NCBI GenBank assembly: GCA_036557225.1
Contig: DATBHX010000100.1
Coordinates: 33,305 to 97,304, forward strand
Length of the DNA stretch: 64,000 nt
From: Angelobacter sp036557225
GTDB taxonomy: Bacteria > Acidobacteriota > Terriglobia > Terriglobales > Acidobacteriaceae
Direction: 5' to 3'
Positions 30,929 to 38,330 of this stretch are shown here, one piece after another. The notes beneath the pieces were generated by a model. It did not search any database, was not told where the DNA came from, and saw only the letters and a list, made by a program, of their open reading frames with translations. The position numbers were made by a program, and so were the translations under genes. Within the stretch, counting starts at the first letter, position 1. Every line of letters begins with the position of its first letter.

Positions 30929-32899
30929 GTGACCCGGTTAACCTTCGTTGTTGGAAAAGGCGGAGTCGGCAAGACGACGGTTTCCTGTGCTCTGGCGTTG
31001 CATCTGGCGTCGCGACACCAGCGGGAATCGACGCTCCTTATGTCCACTGATCCTGCGCATTCGCTGACGGACATGCTTGATCTGAAGGCGAAGCCGGACA
31101 GGCAGCCAGTGCCGGGCGTGAAGGGCCGGCTCTCACTCTGGCAGATCGACAGCCAGAAGGAATTTGAAAAGTTCCTGGCGGAAAACCGTGAAGGCATCCT
31201 GAACATCGTTGAGAACGGGACGTTTTTCAATCGCGAGGAGATTGCGCCTCTGCTGGATACAACGCTGCCCGGGATGGCAGAGATGGCCGGGCTGTTGGCG
31301 ATCCGGGAGTTGCTGGAGCGTGATGAATACGAACACATCGTTGTGGACACCGCGCCTTTCGGACACACCTTGCGGCTGTTTGAGCTGCCGGGACACTTCC
31401 AGCGCTTTCTGGATTTTCTGGAGGTAGCATCCAGCCGCGACGCCCTGCTGGCTCGACGCTTTGGTGGGCGCGTAACAACGCCACAGAGTACTTTTCTTGA
31501 ACACTGGCAGGAGACCGTGCGGCAGGTAATTGAAGCGTTCAAGGCCGGCAACGCGGAAATCCTGCTGGTCACGACACCGGAAACATTCTCTTTGAATGAG
31601 GCTGCGCGATCGCTCAAATCGCTGGCAAAGTCTGTGCCGGAAATGCAGGTTGGCGCGGTTGTGCTGAACCGCGTTGTGACGAAGGCCGGCAAGTGCTCGC
31701 AGTGTCGCCGCCGGGCGCAATTGAGCAGAAAGGCAGAGGCGTTCCTCAAGCGGCGATTCCCGCGGGTTCCCAGGCTCATCGGCCCTGATCCCGGCAACCC
31801 TCTGCTCGGGCCGGCGCTGCTGTCAAAATTTGGCAATGTGGTCTTTGCCGGCCGCAGAGTCAAACTGGAAGCTGCAGTGCCAAAGCAGAACAAGAAACTA
31901 AAGCTGGTAAAGGAGCCGTGGCCCATGGCGGACACACGGCTCGGATTCACGATCGGCAAAGGTGGAGTGGGAAAGACCACCGCTACCGCTGCCCTGGCGT
32001 TCCACACACGCGCGATGGAGAAAGACGTCAGCGTTGCCGTCTGCTCCACCGATCCTGCGCCGTCATTGGATGACATTTTCCAGAAGGAAATCGGCAACCA
32101 TGCTGTGCCTGTGCTGGGCGATCCTGGATTGTCAGCGATGGAGATGGACTCAGTTCAGGAATTTCGCCGCTGGGCCGGACGCATCAGAGAAAAGCTGAAC
32201 TCCGCCACCAGCATGGAGTCCGGCGGGCTGCACGTTGATCTGACGTTCGAGAAAGAGACCTTCGCAGCGCTGATGGATGTAGTGCCCCCCGGCGTGGATG
32301 AGGTATTTGCGATCTTTCGCATCCTTGATCTGTTGGAGGGGGTTCCAGGGAGATCACAGGAAAAGGGCGCCGATCAGGGCCTGCGGGTGCTGATCGATAT
32401 GGCCCCGACCGGGCACGCGTTGGAGCTGCTGCGCACGCCGGAGCGCATCCTGCAATGGTCACGGCTGCTGTTGAAAAGCCTGGCCGCGCACCGTACACTT
32501 AGCCTCGCGCAGGACGTAGCTGTAGAGCTGGCGGAGCTGGGACAGCGGGTGCGCAGGCTTCTGGAAATCATGCGCCACCCCGAACAGAGCCGGGCCTGGG
32601 TGGTGATGCTGCCTGAGCCCGTGCCCGACCGGCAGACCCAGCTTTTGCTTGCAGCGATCGATGAGCTGGGCATCTCGGTAGGTTCGTTGTTTGTGAACCG
32701 AGTGCTGGAAGAGCCTGCCCAACCGTGCCGTCGTTGCATGCGGGCGCGCGAATGGCAGCTGGCAATACTACGATCGTTGCCGCGTAAGTACGGGAAGCAT
32801 CGAACCTATGTGTTGCGCGAATTCCCCGCGGAGATCGCGGGTAAACAAGCGCTTAAGAAATTTACCGGCGAGCTATGGCAAATCCAAACCGAAAACTGA
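30929..32899 (+). CDS. Tandem ArsA/Get3-like ATPase heading the gas-vesicle cluster
   Basis: This 656-residue protein contains two complete ArsA/Get3 ATPase halves. Half 1 has a P-loop GKGGVGKTT (9-17), switch I STDPAHS and switch II DTAPFGHTLRL. Half 2 has a P-loop at 343-351, STDPAPS and DMAPTGHALEL. Each half also keeps a Get3-style CxxC after an LNR/VNR strand (Cys256/259 and Cys600/603), where Get3 dimers coordinate zinc. No arsenite-binding cysteine set or ArsB is nearby. The stop overlaps the first gvpF/L gene, so a chaperone or insertion role in vesicle assembly is inferred. An internal ATG (31925) has its own AAGGAG. Confidence 0.85.
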   Translation: MTRLTFVVGKGGVGKTTVSCALALHLASRHQRESTLLMSTDPAHSLTDMLDLKAKPDRQPVPGVKGRLSLWQIDSQKEFEKFLAENREGILNIVENGTFFNREEIAPLLDTTLPGMAEMAGLLAIRELLERDEYEHIVVDTAPFGHTLRLFELPGHFQRFLDFLEVASSRDALLARRFGGRVTTPQSTFLEHWQETVRQVIEAFKAGNAEILLVTTPETFSLNEAARSLKSLAKSVPEMQVGAVVLNRVVTKAGKCSQCRRRAQLSRKAEAFLKRRFPRVPRLIGPDPGNPLLGPALLSKFGNVVFAGRRVKLEAAVPKQNKKLKLVKEPWPMADTRLGFTIGKGGVGKTTATAALAFHTRAMEKDVSVAVCSTDPAPSLDDIFQKEIGNHAVPVLGDPGLSAMEMDSVQEFRRWAGRIREKLNSATSMESGGLHVDLTFEKETFAALMDVVPPGVDEVFAIFRILDLLEGVPGRSQEKGADQGLRVLIDMAPTGHALELLRTPERILQWSRLLLKSLAAHRTLSLAQDVAVELAELGQRVRRLLEIMRHPEQSRAWVVMLPEPVPDRQTQLLLAAIDELGISVGSLFVNRVLEEPAQPCRRCMRAREWQLAILRSLPRKYGKHRTYVLREFPAEIAGKQALKKFTGELWQIQTEN

Positions 32900-33648
32900 C
32901 CCCGGAAAAGGCCTTGTACCTGTACGGAATCTCCCGCGCGGTCAGGAAAAGCGCTGGCAAAGGGCCAGCTGCTCCCACCAGCCCGGGGATTGACGGCGTG
33001 GGCGCGGTGCAGGCCGTGCCCTGTGGCGATTTTGTCTGCTGGGTTTCGCACGTTGACCATGCGAGCTTTGCTGAGGCCATGGAGCGCAACATGGAGAACC
33101 TGGAGTGGCTGGCGCTGCACAGCGTTCGACACCAGCAGGTTGTAGGCGAGGTCGCGGCCCGGATGTCAATCGTTCCTGCGCGATTCGGCACCGTGTTTTC
33201 CGGCGAAGCAGCTCTGCTGGCTGACGTTGCAGGAAGAAGCAAGGCGCTGGCCAGGGTTTTCGATCGCGTCGCCGATGCCGACGAATGGGGCGTGAAAGTA
33301 TTCGCGGAAAAGGCAACTGCCAAGGCGGTAAGGACCTCGGCTGGATCGGGCAAAGAGTACCTGCAGCAGAAGGCTGCGCAGATCAAGCAGCGGCCAGATC
33401 GTAGCGATCCTGAGTTGAAAGAATTTGCTGCCGCGCTTGAGAAAGTAGCCAGCGAGTCTGCGCCCAGCGGGAAGGTCAGCGGCGCCCAGCCCAGCCTGTT
33501 ATGGCAGTCAACGTTTCTGGTGCCACGCAGCCGGCAGAAGCAGTGGGAGAAGGTCCTGGGAGAATTTGTGGAGAGATGGAGCGGGGTGCGACGCATCGAA
33601 CTAAATGGCCCGTGGCCGCCGTACTCGTTTGTTGCCGATGCCGACTGA
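32875..33648 (+). CDS. gvpF: Gas vesicle protein GvpF/GvpL family (copy 1)
   Basis: This 257-residue protein has LYLYGISRAV near the N-terminus, the central SIVPARFGTVFSGEAAL core, and the diagnostic C-terminal GPWPPYSFV. GvpF/L proteins are two-domain accessory proteins that bind GvpA and nucleate or assemble the vesicle shell. It overlaps the ATPase gene by 25 nt and the following GvpA-like gene by 11 nt. A ~45-residue Lys/Gln-rich insert (~145-195) sits between the two domains. Confidence 0.9.
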   Translation: MANPNRKLTPEKALYLYGISRAVRKSAGKGPAAPTSPGIDGVGAVQAVPCGDFVCWVSHVDHASFAEAMERNMENLEWLALHSVRHQQVVGEVAARMSIVPARFGTVFSGEAALLADVAGRSKALARVFDRVADADEWGVKVFAEKATAKAVRTSAGSGKEYLQQKAAQIKQRPDRSDPELKEFAAALEKVASESAPSGKVSGAQPSLLWQSTFLVPRSRQKQWEKVLGEFVERWSGVRRIELNGPWPPYSFVADAD

Positions 33649-33868
33649 TTTCGAGCCAATCACGCAGACCGAAGCCGGAGAAGAGGAAGTTTCTCTGCTG
33701 GAGATCCTGGACCACGTGTTGAATGCAGGGGTCATCATTCACGGATCGCTGGTGATTTCGCTGGCCGGGGTGGATTTGGTTTACGTCGGGCTTAACGTGG
33801 TGCTGACCTCGGTGGAGACGGCGCTGCGCAACCTGAACGCCGCGGAGGAAAAGCGGAGGCTCGAGTGA
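33638..33868 (+). CDS. GvpA-family gas vesicle shell/minor protein (short type)
   Basis: This 76-residue protein has the conserved shell core SLLEILDHVLNAGVIIHGSL, then VISLAGVDLVYVGLNVVLTSVETA, matching the coil-helix-beta-beta-helix fold of GvpA/GvpJ/GvpM/GvpS. It is shorter than the other two homologues and has an acidic N-terminus (TEAGEEEVS) and a charged C-terminal tail. The ATG at 33638 lies inside the end of gvpF. It is most likely a minor (GvpJ/M/S-type) subunit rather than the main shell protein. Confidence 0.88.
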   Translation: MPTDFEPITQTEAGEEEVSLLEILDHVLNAGVIIHGSLVISLAGVDLVYVGLNVVLTSVETALRNLNAAEEKRRLE

Positions 33869-34539
33869 GCCGTGCCCTGGCTTATTGCGCCTTTGCTGAT
33901 CGTGGTGAGATTTCATTGCCGGCCGTGGGAGTAGCGGGCGCAAAGGTACGCGCGATGGCAACAGGGGACATGCGACTTTTGTGGTCAGAAGTGGCATGGC
34001 CTTTTGCTCCGGAGCGTTTGCAGAAGAATGCCCTGGAGTTTCATGAAGTGGTCACCCACGTCTTCCGGCAGGCCGCAGTGATTCCCTTCCGCCTGCTCTC
34101 CGTGTTTGAGGACGAACACTCGCTCGTTACGTTCGCGGCTGAGCGCGCGGATGCATTTTTGCAAGATCTGGAGAGACTGAAAGACTGTGTGCAGATGGAG
34201 TGTGTGGTTTATCCCACCCCGGGGCGCGCGCAAGGAGGTAACAGCTCCGGCGCGGCTTATCTGCGGGACAAGGCCGCGATGTTGCAAGAGCAAGAGCGGC
34301 ACATAAGCCTGATCCGGGAGGCCTTGGGAACGTTGGCGCGCGAAACTCGCATACGCCAAGGCAAGAACGGTGTCCGGGTTTTTGCGTTGATGGAACGAGG
34401 GAAGGAAAAGGCGTTTCGCGCCGTGGTCGAACACGTGGCCGTTACAGAATCGTTGTCTCGGCGAATGAGCGGACCGTGGCCGGCAGCGGAATTTTTGAGC
34501 GAACAGGTCAGGGCTCCGCAAGTAGCTGGCGCGCAGTAA
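33865..34539 (+). CDS. gvpL: Gas vesicle protein GvpF/GvpL family (copy 2)
   Basis: This 224-residue GvpF/L homologue has a GTG start overlapping the previous stop (GTGA). LAYCAFADRGE opens the N-terminal ferredoxin-like domain, and VIPFRLLSVFEDEHSLVTFA corresponds to the RFGTVF core in a diverged form. The end, RMSGPWPAAEFL, aligns with the GPWPPY motif but lacks the second Pro-Tyr. It is the most diverged of the three copies in the cluster. Confidence 0.85.
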   Translation: MSRALAYCAFADRGEISLPAVGVAGAKVRAMATGDMRLLWSEVAWPFAPERLQKNALEFHEVVTHVFRQAAVIPFRLLSVFEDEHSLVTFAAERADAFLQDLERLKDCVQMECVVYPTPGRAQGGNSSGAAYLRDKAAMLQEQERHISLIREALGTLARETRIRQGKNGVRVFALMERGKEKAFRAVVEHVAVTESLSRRMSGPWPAAEFLSEQVRAPQVAGAQ

Positions 34540-34564
34540 AACGATCCGGCGCAGGTGAAGAGAT

Positions 34565-34924
34565 TTGTCAGAGATCCGAAAAATCACTCCGGAAGAGATT
34601 GCCGCGGCGGTGGCTGAGGTCAATCGCGAACTGAAGGCTGTCGGTGAAGGAGCGATTGAGCGCATTGACTGCTCGCCGGAGAACATAGAGCAGGGACTGG
34701 CGCGGCTGGTGCTGAGCCTGGTGGAGTTGCTGCGGCGGCTTCTGGAGCGACAGGCCATCCGCAGGATGGAAGGCGGAAGCCTGGAGGAAGCGAAGATCGA
34801 GGAGATGGGGCAGGCCTTAATGAAGCTGGAAGCCAAGGTCAACGAGCTGGCCGCGGCCTTCGGATTGAGGCCTGAGGACCTGAACCTTGAACTCGGCCCC
34901 CTGGGCAATCTTTTGGACAAATAG
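34565..34924 (+). CDS. gvpK: Gas vesicle protein GvpK
   Basis: This 119-residue helical protein has the family signature RIDCSPENIEQGLARLVLSL, then VELLRRLLERQAIRRME and the strictly conserved ending FGLRPEDLNLELGPLGNLL. GvpK is an accessory protein needed for vesicle formation in many clusters. Translation appears to begin at TTG (34565) behind AGGTGAAGAG; no closer ATG keeps the conserved N-terminus. Confidence 0.95.
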   Translation: MSEIRKITPEEIAAAVAEVNRELKAVGEGAIERIDCSPENIEQGLARLVLSLVELLRRLLERQAIRRMEGGSLEEAKIEEMGQALMKLEAKVNELAAAFGLRPEDLNLELGPLGNLLDK

Positions 34925-35175
34925 GGATGGAGCTCGAGTTTCCGCAATTTGAATGTCGTGATAAGACGATTTTTGGGGCGGCCAACCTGAGCGGCTGGAA
35001 TCGCATCTCACTTAGACTGCGCCGGCTCCCCTCTTCCGGATTATTTGAAGCCGGCGTGCGGCATGAAAAGCGGATGGTTGACAGTTGTACCGGGGGCTGG
35101 TTAGGATGCGGTGCATGGGTTGCGCGGGTTTCCACCGCTACTAAGACGATCTCTTCTGTATTTTCCTGAGATTTT

Positions 35176-35487
35176 ATGCAAAGAGTTCCTACTGTTTCCG
35201 GAACAGCCAATCTTCTGGATATTCTCGACCGGGTGCTCGATAAGGGCCTCGTGATCGCGGGAGATATCCGGATTTCACTCGCGAATGTCGAGCTGCTCAC
35301 GATACGAATTCGCCTGCTGGTGTGCAGCGTGGACAAAGCGGAGCAAATTGGTTTGAACTGGTGGAAATTCGATCCAAATCTAACCGCTTCGGCACCGGAA
35401 CCTGTGGTTCGCAGAACCCAGTTGCCGGGGGCGCCACCTGGCCGAAGCAAGCAAGCCACCCGTGTCCGTGTTCGACGGGCGAAGTAA
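35176..35487 (+). CDS. gvpJ: GvpA-family protein with basic tail (GvpJ-like)
   Basis: This 103-residue protein's residues ~11-65 are a GvpA fold: NLLDILDRVLDKGLVIAGDI, then RISLANVELLTIRIRLLVCSVDKAEQIG, followed by NWW, which is common in GvpJ-type minor proteins. The C-terminal ~35 residues are Pro/Arg-rich and strongly basic. About 250 nt without a convincing gene separates it from gvpK, which may hold a promoter for this and the next shell gene. Confidence 0.88.
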   Translation: MQRVPTVSGTANLLDILDRVLDKGLVIAGDIRISLANVELLTIRIRLLVCSVDKAEQIGLNWWKFDPNLTASAPEPVVRRTQLPGAPPGRSKQATRVRVRRAK

Positions 35488-35517
35488 GAGGCTGATTTTC
35501 ACGAAGGAGGCCAAGCG

Positions 35518-35808
35518 ATGGCCGTAGAACGTGTATCCGGCGGTTCAAGTCTGATTGATGTTCTGGATCGGGTACTTGACAAAGGAATCGTCATTGATGC
35601 ATGGGTCAGAATCTCACTGGTCGGCATTGACCTGATCACGGTTGAAGCCCGCGTAGTGGTTGCGTCCATTGACACCTATTTGAAGTACGCTGATGCGGTG
35701 GGTCTCACCGGACTGGTTTCCCGGCCGACCCTGGGTGAAGGCGGCGCCGAAAGTGAAGAAGAGGAAATAGTCGAAGTCAGGCCGCGCACCCCCCGCCGGC
35801 GACGTTAA
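35518..35808 (+). CDS. gvpA: GvpA gas vesicle shell protein
   Basis: Residues ~10-60 of this 96-residue protein are very close to the canonical shell subunit: SLIDVLDRVLDKGIVIDAWV, then RISLVGIDLITVEARVVVASIDTYLKYA. These form the amphipathic beta-hairpin lining the gas space. A GAAGGAGG sequence a few nt upstream gives a strong ribosome-binding site, fitting the most abundant product. Unlike typical ~70-residue GvpA, it has a ~30-residue tail, first acidic (ESEEEE) then basic (RTPRRRR). Confidence 0.93.
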   Translation: MAVERVSGGSSLIDVLDRVLDKGIVIDAWVRISLVGIDLITVEARVVVASIDTYLKYADAVGLTGLVSRPTLGEGGAESEEEEIVEVRPRTPRRRR

Positions 35809-35817
35809 GGGTTTGTC

Positions 35818-37947
35818 TTGGAATCACGCATGGCTACGGCCGAAATCCGGTTACAGCCCGAACGTGTCAACGGGCGGCGAGCGGCTCAGCCTCGCCGTCC
35901 GGCCGTGCTCCGCTTATTGCAGGCGGAGCGTTCCGAGGAGATTTTCCCGCTTCTACTGGAAGAGATCATTGCGCTGGGCAATCCGCGCGCGTTGGTGGTC
36001 GACGTCAACTTTGACTCCGGCGAGGTCACCCCGGCAGCGGCGCTTAAATGGCCGCGCCAGCAGATGGACCGCTTCTCTACGGCCCTGTGGATGTCAGACC
36101 ATCCCTTGATCGGTGTAATCCACACGCTCCGGCCAGAAGTGCTGGAAAAAACTCCGCTTTATAACCGTCCTCTTTATATTCATCCTATTCTTTATTCCAA
36201 CCGCAACCTTTGCTGGGAGGCTGACCGGATCCGCACCGGAAGCTGCCTTGCGGTACAGAACTTTCATCGCCAGAAGAAGGTCCGTCTGGAAGACCAGGTT
36301 TGTTCCACCTGCGAGATGCGCGCCTACGCTGCTGCAGTCATCGTGGAACTGCCCAAGGGCTATACGGAACAGAATATTGCCGAGTTGGGGGAGTTGATCG
36401 ACCTGGCCAACCGGTATCTTTCCCGCTTGTTCAAGGTTGAGCACTACTACAACCGCATGCGCGATATGGAAATCACCATCGCCCAGATGGGCACGGTGAT
36501 GCAGAGCATGGCTGATCCGGTAATCCTGACCGACACGCAGCATCGCGTGATCATGCAGAACAAAGCGGCGGAGCGCTTCTTCAGGGTGCCGGACGAGATG
36601 ACCGAGGGCCTGGTGCGCGCTGTGGAGTTCAACAACCTGCTGTTTTCTGCAGCGCTTTCCTCTATGCTGGTCTCCGGCAGCGATTCCCATCGCGACCTGA
36701 CGCTGGTGGACGCCATTGAAGGTGAAGAGATGCTGTTTGAAGCCGTTTCCGCGCCTACATATGGGCCTGACGGCATCCAGCTTGGCACCGTGACGGTAAT
36801 GCGTGACGTAACCGATCTCCGCCGCGCTGACCAGGAGCTGCGTCTCAACTACGACAAGCTGAGCGATGCCGAAGAAGTGGTCCGCCAGGACCGTGATCGG
36901 CTGAACCTGATTATTGAAAACGTAGGCGATCCTATTGTTGTCTGCGACAGCCGGGCAAAGATCGTGCTGACCGATCCGCTGGCCCAGGAAGTTTTTGGGG
37001 CCAATGATGAAGGGTCTGCCGACGCGATGCAGTTCAAAAACCAGACGGTGTTCGGCGCCTACATTGACAGCTTTACGTACTCCTTCGCCGAACGCGAGAA
37101 TGCTCCGCTGCGCCTCTACAATCCCGCGCTGAAAGCGGAGATGGAATATGATGCGCGATCCGGCAAGATCTTCGATGAAAAAGGCCAGGTTGCGTACACG
37201 GTAACGGTGCTGCGCGATTTAACGGCGCTGCGCCGCGTGGAGCAGCTCAAGGTGGAACGGCGGATTCTGGAAATCGAGAAATTTGCCGCAACCGGCCGCC
37301 TTGCCGCCACCATCGCCCATGAGGTCAACAATCCCATGGAGGCGATCAAGAACGCCATCTACCTGCTGGCGGGCGCCGTACCGGAAAATGCCATGCCGGT
37401 CTACAACATTCTGAAGTCCGAGACCGAGCGGGTGGCGCGCATCGTGCGGCAGATGCTGGGGTTATATCGCAACACCGAGCAGGTGAAGCCGGTCAACGTG
37501 AACACGATCGTCGAAGACACGTTGCTGTTGCTGAATCGCCAGCTGCAACGCACCAATATCGAAGTGCAGACGGAACTGGAGCCGCTCCCGGATGCGGTGA
37601 TCGCCGCCGATCAGATTCGCCAGGTGCTTTCTAACCTGGTCATCAACGCGAAAGACGCGATGCCCAACGGCGGACGGCTGCGTATTCATACACGCCATAT
37701 CCCGGGGTCGGATGATCTGCATGGGTGGGTACGCATCCTGATTGCCGATACCGGAACGGGAATTCCGCCGGAGATGATCCGAACGATCTTTGAACCATTC
37801 GTCACCACCAAGGGCGAACGGGGGACCGGCCTGGGACTATGGATTGTAAAAGGCATCCTGCAAAACCATGCCGGCAAGCTGTCAGTGAAGAGCAGGGTAG
37901 GACACGGTACAGTTTTCAAGATCGATTTGCCAGTCGTAAAATTGTGA
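35818..37947 (+). CDS. PAS-domain sensor histidine kinase embedded in the gas-vesicle cluster
   Basis: This is a 709-residue cytoplasmic kinase. Residues ~28-210 form an N-terminal sensor region with four cysteines spaced C-x10-C-x18-C-x2-C (Cys132, 143, 162, 165), a likely metal or Fe-S site. PAS domains are at ~222-335 and ~362-470. The phospho-acceptor is His501 (AHEVNNPMEAI), and the ATPase has NLVINAKDAM, DTGTGIPP and GTGLGLWIV. TTG at 35818 with AAGGG upstream is annotated; ATG at 35830 is equally possible. The stop overlaps the response regulator. Control of vesicle genes by redox or oxygen is inferred. Confidence 0.88.
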   Translation: MESRMATAEIRLQPERVNGRRAAQPRRPAVLRLLQAERSEEIFPLLLEEIIALGNPRALVVDVNFDSGEVTPAAALKWPRQQMDRFSTALWMSDHPLIGVIHTLRPEVLEKTPLYNRPLYIHPILYSNRNLCWEADRIRTGSCLAVQNFHRQKKVRLEDQVCSTCEMRAYAAAVIVELPKGYTEQNIAELGELIDLANRYLSRLFKVEHYYNRMRDMEITIAQMGTVMQSMADPVILTDTQHRVIMQNKAAERFFRVPDEMTEGLVRAVEFNNLLFSAALSSMLVSGSDSHRDLTLVDAIEGEEMLFEAVSAPTYGPDGIQLGTVTVMRDVTDLRRADQELRLNYDKLSDAEEVVRQDRDRLNLIIENVGDPIVVCDSRAKIVLTDPLAQEVFGANDEGSADAMQFKNQTVFGAYIDSFTYSFAERENAPLRLYNPALKAEMEYDARSGKIFDEKGQVAYTVTVLRDLTALRRVEQLKVERRILEIEKFAATGRLAATIAHEVNNPMEAIKNAIYLLAGAVPENAMPVYNILKSETERVARIVRQMLGLYRNTEQVKPVNVNTIVEDTLLLLNRQLQRTNIEVQTELEPLPDAVIAADQIRQVLSNLVINAKDAMPNGGRLRIHTRHIPGSDDLHGWVRILIADTGTGIPPEMIRTIFEPFVTTKGERGTGLGLWIVKGILQNHAGKLSVKSRVGHGTVFKIDLPVVKL

Positions 37948-38330
37948 GGACGGACGGCAAATATCGGGTGCTGGTGGTAGACGATGAAGCAGCTGTGCTG
38001 CTGACCTATCGTCTGATTCTGGAGCAGCAAGGCTATGACGTGGTGGCGTGCGGGACCTCGCGGGAGGCTATTGCGGCCATCAAGAAGCAGCCGTTTGACG
38101 TGGTTTTGTGCGATTACTCGCTGGAAGAGCAGCATACTGGTTTTGAAGTGATCTCGGCAGCGCGGGAGAGCGATCCGGAAATGCCGGCCGCCCTGCTGAC
38201 CGGATATGCCACCAAGGATACGGCCGATGAGGCCTCCAGCCAGGGAATCGGGATCATGTTCAAGCCGATTGAGATTGATGAGTTTCTGGCAACCACCTCC
38301 AGTATGTTGAGGAGAAAAAATGAGTCCTAG
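37944..38330 (+). CDS. Single-domain response regulator
   Basis: The 128-residue receiver domain begins at GTG 37944, overlapping the kinase stop (GTGA). The acidic pocket is in VVDDEA, the phosphorylation site is Asp57 (VVLCDYSLEE), the switch residue is in LLTGYA, and Lys107 lies in MFKPIEIDEF. There is no output domain, so it acts by protein-protein contact, not by direct DNA binding. Its end overlaps the third gvpF/L gene, tying it physically to vesicle assembly. Confidence 0.88.
   Translation: MRTDGKYRVLVVDDEAAVLLTYRLILEQQGYDVVACGTSREAIAAIKKQPFDVVLCDYSLEEQHTGFEVISAARESDPEMPAALLTGYATKDTADEASSQGIGIMFKPIEIDEFLATTSSMLRRKNES

Noticed and set aside
30190..32097. 635-codon minus-strand frame across the EEP and ArsA-like genes
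   Set aside because: It is an antisense shadow of two clearly homologous plus-strand proteins, with Ser/Arg-rich, low-information content.
30929..32899. Arsenite efflux ATPase ArsA
   Set aside because: There is no ArsB, ArsR or ArsD nearby. The cysteine pattern is Get3-like CxxC, not the arsenite-binding trio, and the gene overlaps gvpF.
34927..35169. 80-codon plus-strand frame directly after gvpK
   Set aside because: Its composition is unlike a protein (scattered Ser/Arg/Cys), with no match to any Gvp family. It was not strong enough to annotate.
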